Shown here piece by piece: positions 1 through 5,064 of a stretch of 8,277 nt of DNA (positions within the stretch are counted from its first letter, which is position 1; every line of letters begins with the position of its first letter). The stretch is taken from NCBI GenBank assembly GCA_030625695.1, contig DAOUQK010000152.1, positions 1-8,277 of the forward strand, given 5' to 3'. This DNA comes from Paracoccaceae bacterium. GTDB lineage: Bacteria > Pseudomonadota > Alphaproteobacteria > Rhodobacterales > Rhodobacteraceae. Both the position numbers and the translations under genes were made by a program. The notes below the pieces were generated by a model. It was not told where the DNA came from. It saw nothing but the letters and a program-made list of their open reading frames with translations, and did no database searches.

Positions 1-1748
1 CCCATGGCGACAATGCGGCCCTGATCCATGACAATGATCCGGTCGGCCTTTTTCACCGTCGCCAACCGATGCGCCACGATCAACGTGGTCCGTCCGGCGC
101 TCAAACCATCCACCGCCTGCTGCACCGCCCGTTCGCTTTCCGCGTCCAGCGCGCTGGTGGCTTCGTCCAGCAGCAGCACCGGCGCGTCGCGCAGAATGGC
201 GCGGGCAATGGCGATGCGTTGTTTCTGCCCCCCCGACAGCATGACACCGCGTTCGCCGACATAACTGCCATAGCCGTCGGGTAACGCCATTATGAACTCA
301 TGCGCAGCAGCAGCCGCCGCCGCCGCTTCGACTTCGGCGTCGCTGGCATCGGGGCGGCCAAAGCGGATGTTTTCCAACGCCGAGGTGGCAAAGATCACCG
401 GATCTTGCGGCACCAAAGCCACGGACCGGCGGAAATCATCCCGGCGCAGGTCGCCCAGCGCCACACCGTCCAGCGTTATACGCCCTTTGTCAGGATCGTA
501 AAACCGCAGGATCATCTGGATCATCGTTGTTTTGCCAGCACCCGAAGGTCCGACAAAGGCAATGGTTTCACCGGGGGAGACATTCAGAGATATATCGTCC
601 AGGGCGATGATCCCGGGGCGCGACGGATAGTTGAACGTCACATTCTCAAAGGTAATTTCGCCCCTTACCGGATGGGCCAGCATTTTGGGGCTGTCAGGGT
701 CCAGAACCGTATCGGTGGTTTGCAGCAGTTCCACCAGTCGCTCGGTGGCCCCGGCGGCGCGTTGCAATTCGCTCCAGATTTCTGAAAGGGCAGCAACCGC
801 ACCGGCGACCAGCACCGCATAGATCACAAACTGGATCAATGTGCCTTCGCTCATCACGCCGCCGCGGACATCGTGCGCACCCATCCACAACACGCCGACA
901 ATGCCAGTGAACACCAGAAAGATCACAATAACCGTCAACACAGCGCGGGTGCGTATGCGGATGCGCGACACGTCGTATGAGGTTTCGGTGATTTCGGCAA
1001 ACTGTTCCCGGTTGCTGGCCTCATGGGTGAACGCCTGCACGGTCTGAACCGCAGTCAATGCCTCGGACGCATTGCCTGAAGACGCGGCAATCCAGTCCTG
1101 ATTTTCGCGCGATAACACCCGCAAACGCCGCCCCAGCACCATGATCGGTATAATGATCACCGGCACGATCAGCAGAACCAGTGCCGCCAGCTTGGCCGAG
1201 GTCAGCAACATCATCGCCAAGCCGCCGATGAACAACAGCAGATTGCGCAGGGCAATCGACACTGACGACCCCAAAACCGACTGGATCAGGGTGGTATCGG
1301 TGGTGATCCGGCTCAAGACTTCTCCGGTCATGATCTGTTCGAAAAACCGCGGGCTCATACCGATCACCCGGTCAAACACCGCCATACGGATATCGGCAAC
1401 CACCCGTTCGCCCAGCCGCGTGACCAGCGAATACCGCAGACCCGTGCCCAGCGCCAGAACCGCCGCAATGCCCAAAGCGGCCAGGAAATACAGATCCAGC
1501 AACCCGTCATCTTCGACCCTGAAGTTGTCGACCACCCGGCGCACAGCCAGCGGCAGAACCAGCGACATCGACGCGGTCAGCGTCAGCGCCACAGCGGCCC
1601 CGGTCATAAGCACGCCATACGGGCGCATGAACGGCCACAGCGCCTGCAAAATACCGATCTGACGGGATTTGGCGCGCTCTTCAGTGGCGTCTGGTGCCGT
1701 TTTCGGGACAGATTTCGAACCCGTGTTGCTGGTCGATTTGCGCGCCAT
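1..1748 (-). CDS. ABC exporter, fused permease and ATPase (MsbA/MdlB-like), 3' end outside window
   Basis: This is a half-size type IV ABC exporter expected to act as a homodimer in the inner membrane, using ATP to move a lipid, drug or other hydrophobic substrate outward. The substrate cannot be read from sequence. 582 codons are present; the family is usually about 600 residues, so only the extreme C-terminus is missing. A charged N-terminal tail (MARKSTSNTGSK) is followed by about six hydrophobic segments within residues 35-335. The nucleotide-binding domain is complete in its motifs: Walker A GPSGAGKTT at 400-408, Q-loop Gln448, signature LSGGQ at 504-508, Walker B ending in Asp528-Glu529, and H-loop His560. 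The ATG at 1746-1748 is chosen because AAGGA lies six bases upstream of it on the minus strand. The gene is divergent from the thiamine-diphosphate enzyme gene. ATPase-exporter identity is very secure; specificity is unknown. Confidence 0.96.
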   Translation of the reverse strand, partial: MARKSTSNTGSKSVPKTAPDATEERAKSRQIGILQALWPFMRPYGVLMTGAAVALTLTASMSLVLPLAVRRVVDNFRVEDDGLLDLYFLAALGIAAVLALGTGLRYSLVTRLGERVVADIRMAVFDRVIGMSPRFFEQIMTGEVLSRITTDTTLIQSVLGSSVSIALRNLLLFIGGLAMMLLTSAKLAALVLLIVPVIIIPIMVLGRRLRVLSRENQDWIAASSGNASEALTAVQTVQAFTHEASNREQFAEITETSYDVSRIRIRTRAVLTVIVIFLVFTGIVGVLWMGAHDVRGGVMSEGTLIQFVIYAVLVAGAVAALSEIWSELQRAAGATERLVELLQTTDTVLDPDSPKMLAHPVRGEITFENVTFNYPSRPGIIALDDISLNVSPGETIAFVGPSGAGKTTMIQMILRFYDPDKGRITLDGVALGDLRRDDFRRSVALVPQDPVIFATSALENIRFGRPDASDAEVEAAAAAAAAHEFIMALPDGYGSYVGERGVMLSGGQKQRIAIARAILRDAPVLLLDEATSALDAESERAVQQAVDGLSAGRTTLIVAHRLATVKKADRIIVMDQGRIVAM

Positions 1749-1752
1749 GTCT

Positions 1753-1760
1753 GATCCTTA
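1753..1760 (-). promoter_or_regulatory. Ribosome binding site for the ABC exporter
   Basis: On the minus strand the bases before the ATG contain AAGGA about six bases from the start codon. This supports the chosen start. Confidence 0.6.
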
Positions 1761-1808
1761 TTGCGTCCGTAATACATCGCCCGATCATAAGCCTGATTTG
1801 GGCAGTGC

Positions 1809-1837
1809 TTTATAGGTCTTGCTTCATGGCCCCGCAA
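1809..1837 (-). promoter_or_regulatory. Candidate sigma-70-type promoter for the ABC exporter
   Basis: On the minus strand TTGCGG (1832-1837) and TATAAA (1809-1814) are separated by 17 bases. The -10 matches five of six consensus bases; the -35 matches only its first three. The implied leader before the start codon is about 50-55 bases. Prediction by eye only. Confidence 0.4.
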
Positions 1838-1859
1838 CAGGTCAGGGTCAAGCAGCCAG

Positions 1860-1889
1860 TTGACGTGGCGAACCTGAACCACCCATACC
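1860..1889 (+). promoter_or_regulatory. Weak candidate promoter for the thiamine-diphosphate enzyme gene
   Basis: TTGACG (1860-1865) is followed after 18 bases by CATACC, a poor -10. The predicted start would lie about 30 bases before the GTG start codon. The -35 is good and the -10 weak, as is common in alphaproteobacterial promoters, so this is tentative. Confidence 0.25.
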
Positions 1890-1924
1890 TTTCCCCGCCC
1901 CCATACACCCCGGAGTAACACAAC

Positions 1925-3499
1925 GTGACGCAAGACACTCAATCGACCAAAGCCCCGATGAATGGCGCCGAAAGCCTTGTCCACAGTCTGCTTGCCAGCG
2001 GCGTTGACACCTGCTTTGCCAACCCCGGCACGTCCGAGATGCACTTTGTTGCCGCCCTCGATCATATCCCCGGCATGCGTTCGGTACTTACCTTGTTCGA
2101 AGGGATCGCGACCGGCGCCTGTGATGGCTATTACCGCATGGCGCGCAAACCGGCCTGTTCGCTGCTGCACCTTGGGCCGGGGCTGGCCAATGGGGTGGCT
2201 AATCTGCACAATGCCAAAAAGGCCGGATCGGGTGTGGTTAATATTGTCGGAGAGCATGCCTCGACGCATATCGCCCTGGACGCGCCCCTGACATCGGATA
2301 TCCAGGGGATCGCAAGACCGGTGTCGCATTGGCTGCGCAGTTCCGCCAGTGCCGCCGCTGTTGGTGCGGATGCGGTACTGGCGGTACAGGCCGCCCGCAC
2401 CCAGCCCGGCCATGTTGCAACCCTGATTCTACCCAGTGATACCGCCTGGAACGATGGCGGGTGCCTGCACGAACCTATCGCGCCACCCACGCCAACAGAC
2501 TATGATAAACACGCGCTGAAAAAGGCCGCCGCCGCCCTAAACGGCCCCGATAGCCTTTTGTTGCTCGGTGGGTCCGCGCTCAGCGCCGCCAATCTTGAGA
2601 TTGCAGGCAAAATTGCCGCCCGCACCGGGTGTGAATTGCTGTCAGAATGGTCCAACGCACGGATGGAGCGTGGGGCCGGACGGGTGGCCGTTGCCCGTGT
2701 CCCCTACCCCATCGAAGACGCGCTTGCGGCACTGGCCCCATACCGGCGCATCGTTCTGCTGGGCGCGCGTGCGCCGATTGGGTTTTTCGCATATCCCGGC
2801 AAACCGGCTGTTTTGACCCATGAAGACGCCGAAATCATCCATTTTGTTCAAGCTGACGGTGACCTTGGCGCGGCCTTGCAAGCCTTGAGTCAGGCCAGCG
2901 ATGCCGAACAAACCGCGCCGGTGCTGTCGCAACGTCACACCAGCCCCCTTCCCATTGGAGCAACAACAGCGGAATCGATTGCCGGGGTATTAGGGCAATG
3001 CATCCCTGAGAACGCCATTGTGGTTGACGAAGCAATTACCACCGGACGGGCATTCTTTGCGGCCACCAAAGGTGCGCGGCCGCATACCTGGCTGAACAAT
3101 TGCGGCGGCTCAATTGGCTATGGATTGCCAGTGGCGGTGGGCGCTGCGGTGGCCTGCCCGGACCGTAAGGTTTTGGCGCTGATTGGCGACGGCAGTGCGA
3201 TGTATACCGTGCAATCAATCTGGACCATGGCGCGCGAAAAGCTGGACGTTACCATTCTGATCTTTGCCAACCACAGCTATCAGATCCTGCGCGGAGAACT
3301 GACCAACGTCGGCGTGCAAAACCCCGGGCCACGCGCCATCGACATGTTATCGCTTGATCGCCCGGCGATCGACTGGACCGCTATGGCCCGGTCAATGGGC
3401 GCCGAAGCCTGTCGGGTGGACGATTGCGCCGACCTGGCCGAAGCCATGGAGGCAGGGTTCGCCTGTCAGGGACCGTATCTGATCGAGGTTACGGTCTGA
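1925..3499 (+). CDS. Thiamine-diphosphate enzyme, acetolactate synthase large-subunit-like
   Basis: A 524-residue member of the pyruvate-decarboxylase/acetolactate-synthase superfamily, cytosolic. Enzymes of this fold use thiamine diphosphate to cleave or join 2-oxo acids. Three domains are recognisable. The N-terminal pyrimidine-binding domain (about 12-175) has an NPGTSE motif near 33-38 and the cofactor-activating glutamate candidate Glu59. A central domain (about 190-330) follows, then a C-terminal pyrophosphate-binding domain (about 350-520) with the metal motif beginning GDGS at 421-424 and ending at Asn449. The start is a GTG preceded by GGAG at 1912-1915. It is shorter than biosynthetic acetolactate synthase catalytic subunits (about 560-600 residues), and no small regulatory subunit gene follows, so a true role in branched-chain amino acid synthesis is doubtful. 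A decarboxylase or carboligase on another 2-oxo acid, as in benzoylformate decarboxylase relatives, is equally possible. Superfamily assignment is firm; substrate is unknown. Confidence 0.92.
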   Translation: MTQDTQSTKAPMNGAESLVHSLLASGVDTCFANPGTSEMHFVAALDHIPGMRSVLTLFEGIATGACDGYYRMARKPACSLLHLGPGLANGVANLHNAKKAGSGVVNIVGEHASTHIALDAPLTSDIQGIARPVSHWLRSSASAAAVGADAVLAVQAARTQPGHVATLILPSDTAWNDGGCLHEPIAPPTPTDYDKHALKKAAAALNGPDSLLLLGGSALSAANLEIAGKIAARTGCELLSEWSNARMERGAGRVAVARVPYPIEDALAALAPYRRIVLLGARAPIGFFAYPGKPAVLTHEDAEIIHFVQADGDLGAALQALSQASDAEQTAPVLSQRHTSPLPIGATTAESIAGVLGQCIPENAIVVDEAITTGRAFFAATKGARPHTWLNNCGGSIGYGLPVAVGAAVACPDRKVLALIGDGSAMYTVQSIWTMAREKLDVTILIFANHSYQILRGELTNVGVQNPGPRAIDMLSLDRPAIDWTAMARSMGAEACRVDDCADLAEAMEAGFACQGPYLIEVTV

Positions 3500-3550
3500 G
3501 GGCACCATGTGAAACCACGACGGCGTATTGTCCCATGGTTTGATGGTGGG

Positions 3551-3751
3551 AAAATCGCTTTTGCAGGATATTTGCCTGTTTTTATCTGGAGCGGGCGGCG
3601 GGAATCGAACCCGCATCATTAGCTTGGAAGTCTCGTACGCTAAGCTCGATAAACCTTTTACTTTCAATAATGTAATTGAATATCTAAATCCATTTTGCAG
3701 GTAATTTGTCTGTTTTGGATTTCTGGAGCGGGTAGCGGGAATCGAACCCGC
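3551..3751. repeat. Imperfect direct repeat carrying tRNA-Gly 3' ends and their flank
   Basis: Two copies, about 3551-3614 and 3685-3751, share the tRNA 3' arm and also about 35 bases beyond it. Both read roughly ttttgcagg, then an AT-rich stretch, then ctgtttt, then ctggagcgggnngcggg. Because the similarity continues outside the mature tRNA, the copies probably arose by tandem duplication of a tRNA gene with its downstream flank, followed by divergence. Confidence 0.65.
3587..3643 (-). pseudogene. Broken tRNA-Gly(UCC), 3' half intact
   Basis: Read on the minus strand, the 3' half of a glycine tRNA is perfect: anticodon loop CTTCCAA (3624-3630), 3' anticodon strand GCTAA, T-arm GCGGG/TTCGATT/CCCGC (3598-3614), acceptor strand CGCCCGC (3591-3597), then T and an encoded CCA (3587-3589). 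The 5' half is not recoverable. The strand TTAGC that would close the anticodon stem is present (3639-3643), but eight extra bases separate it from the loop, and no GCGGGCG acceptor strand follows. It lies next to an intact tRNA-Gly and resembles the 3'-half scar left when an integrase recombines in an anticodon loop. Decay of a duplicated gene would look the same. Confidence 0.75.
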
Positions 3752-3797
3752 GCCTTAACCTTGGAAGGGTCTTATGATACCATTTCACCATACCCGC
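3724..3797 (-). tRNA. tRNA-Gly, anticodon UCC
   Basis: The minus strand folds as a 74-base tRNA with encoded CCA. The acceptor GCGGGTA (3791-3797) pairs with TACCCGC (3728-3734), and the T-arm is GCGGG/TTCGAAT/CCCGC. The anticodon loop CTTCCAA is at 3761-3767, with TCC at 3763-3765. A short D-stem GTGA/TCAT is present. The anticodon stem AGACC/GGTTA has a likely A-A mismatch at its outer pair and one G-U, so the arm is slightly weak, but acceptor and T-arm are perfect. It should read GGA/GGG codons. It is convergent with the thiamine-diphosphate enzyme gene. Confidence 0.9.
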
Positions 3798-3810
3798 TCG
3801 AAGTGTTCAT

Positions 3811-3839
3811 CTACTAATTCAATGGGAAATGATCGTCAA
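3811..3839 (-). promoter_or_regulatory. Promoter of tRNA-Gly(UCC)
   Basis: On the minus strand TTGACG (3834-3839) and TAGTAG (3811-3816) are exactly 17 bases apart and end about 13 bases before the tRNA 5' end. The -35 is strong and the -10 partial. Position and spacing fit a tRNA promoter and support this copy as the live one. Confidence 0.5.
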
Positions 3840-3922
3840 GAAACCATCCGCTGTATGCGTAATAAAAGGCGGGGGCAGGAACAACGAATGCCGGTGACAC
3901 AGCCCAAACTGATGGGCGTGCA

Positions 3923-4022
3923 TGCGGGTTCTCTAGAAACTGCATTTTCACGCGCCTATCCAATTGGTTCTTCAGGCTTGTAACCTGAAGATTGTAGGTT
4001 CAATTCCTACTCCCGCAACCCA
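3923..4022 (+). pseudogene. Degenerate tRNA, Thr(UGU)-like, disrupted D-arm
   Basis: The 3' half is tRNA-like. It has an anticodon stem TCAGG/CCTGA (extendable to seven pairs) around loop CTTGTAA (3977-3983), giving anticodon UGU. A T-arm GTAGG/TTCAATT/CCTAC follows (3994-4010), then acceptor strand TCCCGCA (4011-4017) and ACCCA rather than a clean ACCA. A possible 5' acceptor strand TGCGGGT lies at 3923-3929 and pairs in six of seven positions. However, about 42 bases separate it from the anticodon stem where about 19 are expected, and no D-stem is visible. The structured element at 4063 begins about 40 bases beyond its 3' end. It is probably a remnant; the exact amino acid identity is provisional. 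Confidence 0.55.
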
Positions 4023-4062
4023 AAACTCCCAATAGAACAAACGCTTAGAACCAACTGAACCA

Positions 4063-4291
4063 CCACCAGCTAAAGCTGGTGGGATCAACAGGAACAGTTG
4101 AAACTGTTCTTTTCAAATGAGCGCCTCCGGCGCAAATTGGTTTTCTTTCTCCGTCTGGAAGACGGAGGATTTAAACCAATCAGTGGAAATTAAAATACTG
4201 GGAAAGCCTAAGTGCAGTTTTACCTCAAAACCACCTCAAAGTTTGATGAGCCGTGTGGGAAAGCTGCATGAAATCAATGCGGTAGGGCTCA
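4063..4291 (+). ncRNA. Dense multi-hairpin element, possible structured RNA or mobile-element end
   Basis: No protein is recognisable, but stems follow one another closely. CCACCAGC/GCTGGTGG (4063-4082, loop TAAA). GAACAGT/ACTGTTC (4092-4109, loop TGAA, followed by TTTT). GCGCC/GGCGC (4121-4133). ATTGGTTT/AAACCAAT (4136-4180) enclosing CTCCGTCT/AGACGGAG (4149-4167). CAGT/ACTG (about 4181-4200). GTTTT/AAAAC (4217-4231). TGAGCC/GGCTCA (4247-4291) enclosing GCTGCAT/ATGCGGT. This density suggests a folded RNA, or the end region of an IS200/IS605-type element, where omega RNAs lie. The bases GAGCCGTGTG also resemble the start of group II intron domain V, but the closing strand is not there. Strand is a guess. 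No nuclease, transposase or reverse transcriptase gene is adjacent. Confidence 0.45.
4092..4113 (+). terminator. Possible intrinsic terminator within the hairpin cluster
   Basis: A perfect seven-base stem GAACAGT/ACTGTTC with loop TGAA is followed by TTTT. The stem is AT-rich and the T tract short, so termination would be weak. It may simply be one stem of the larger structure. Confidence 0.25.
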
Positions 4292-4497
4292 ACTTGATGT
4301 GAAAAAATTTTGGTCGGAGCGCACACTAGTCTGCGTCTGATCGGCCGAGTGATCGAGAAAAGTGCGATGATGAACAAGTTCACCGAATTTTGCGCCACAA
4401 GGGCTGCCCTTTACCCCCGAATAGTTCAACAAATGATCCGTTTCAACCGAGTCGGCTGCAACTGAAGGTGGGAGAAACCTGTCGCGAATGGACCGAA

Positions 4498-4578
4498 TCC
4501 GACCAGTCCATCCTTGTTGCCAGCCTTCTGTGCGGCCACAAGTATTGCATCCTTCAATAGTGCAGTTTTCTTATCGCC
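4498..4578 (-). pseudogene. Possible fragment of a phage-type protein (DUF5681/small-terminase-like)
   Basis: About 27 residues running from GDKKTALLKDAIL to AGNKDGLVG on the minus strand resemble the segment typical of alphaproteobacterial prophage proteins that begin with a GxPKGxxNK motif and continue KTALLKDAIL. Outside this piece the frame loses all resemblance on both sides and the family's usual continuation is absent, so it would be a relic. The assignment rests on memory of the motif and is uncertain. Confidence 0.35.
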
Positions 4579-4736
4579 AGCTGATCGCACAGGACAGGAG
4601 CGCGTGGTCAAATGAGATTGCGGTTCGGCCTTGGGTCCAGAGGTTTTAGTGGTGCCGCACGTTACAGCCAGTCTCTGATCTATTTAGCGGCATACATTTG
4701 ACACACCATCAATGAAGTCGCGTCTGACTTCCGCGG

Positions 4737-4845
4737 AGGCTGTGTGAAAACGCCTCTTTCCGTTGGGCTGACTGATGGATCGGAGGTTAGGGTGTCGAGT
4801 TTCATCGAAGCTATCGACCGCAACCAGGCGACGCTGTTTCCTGCC
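4737..4845 (+). mobile_element. Left-end remnant of an IS1182-like insertion sequence
   Basis: The bases ggctgtgtgaaaacgcc (4738-4754) look like an insertion-sequence terminal repeat of the IS1182 type. About 40 bases further on, GGAGG (4782-4786) precedes a GTG start at 4792. The peptide VSSFIEAIDRNQATLFPA resembles the N-terminus of IS1182 transposases, which carry a DRxQATLxP motif. After 18 codons the resemblance stops, and no matching right end is visible in the window. The order terminal repeat, ribosome site, start and motif is what an intact left end would show, so this is a truncated copy. Confidence 0.5.
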
Positions 4846-4872
4846 CTCCATGGCCGACGTTGCGGCACTGCT

Positions 4873-4895
4873 GAAGGTCTATATTGCAGACCTTC
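4873..4895. repeat. Perfect 8-bp inverted repeat
   Basis: GAAGGTCT (4873-4880) and AGACCTTC (4888-4895) enclose ATATTGC. No T tract follows on either strand, so a terminator is unlikely. The role is unknown. Confidence 0.5.
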
Positions 4896-5064
4896 TCTGG
4901 AAGTAGCCATGCCAGTTGCGAACGGCCCAGACCTGCCATTCACCAATGGAACGAACGCCGTGTTGCAGCTTTCGCGTTGCGGCCATTCGTGCACGGCGCA
5001 GCATTTTCAGAGAATGAATGACGACAGTGCCGGACAAACCGGGCATTTTCACCCACTCCCAATA

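Larger units (their letters stand above)
4311..5064. other. Gene-poor stretch of mobile-element debris
   Basis: No complete gene is convincing in either strand. Recognisable pieces are a possible phage-protein fragment (4498-4578, minus) and an IS1182-like left tip (4737-4845, plus). There is also a perfect inverted repeat GAAGGTCT/AGACCTTC (4873-4895, 7-base loop) without a T tract. The remaining reading frames show no familiar motifs or plausible starts. Confidence 0.6.

Noticed and set aside
1604..2413. 269-codon minus-strand open frame
   Set aside because: It overlaps both the ABC exporter start and the thiamine-diphosphate enzyme in other frames and has no recognisable motif; it is a shadow in GC-rich DNA.
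3500..3550. Terminator after the thiamine-diphosphate enzyme gene
   Set aside because: ACCATG/CATGGT and AAACCA/TGGTTT can pair, but the loops are long, the stems overlap and no T tract follows.
3392..3667. 91-codon minus-strand open frame containing MMRVRFPPPAPDK
   Set aside because: That peptide is the classic false translation across a tRNA 3' end; the frame overlaps the broken tRNA-Gly and the end of the thiamine-diphosphate enzyme gene.
4247..4291. Group II intron domain V
   Set aside because: The 5' strand GAGCCGTGTG and a GAAAG follow the pattern, but the closing strand expected to end in ACGGTTC is absent and no reverse transcriptase is nearby; kept only as a resemblance.
4063..4291. 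CRISPR array
   Set aside because: The stems differ from one another in sequence and spacing; there are no repeated units with spacers.
4117..4302. 61-codon plus-strand open frame
   Set aside because: It lies entirely within the hairpin cluster, and its residues are dictated by the inverted repeats; no protein motif.
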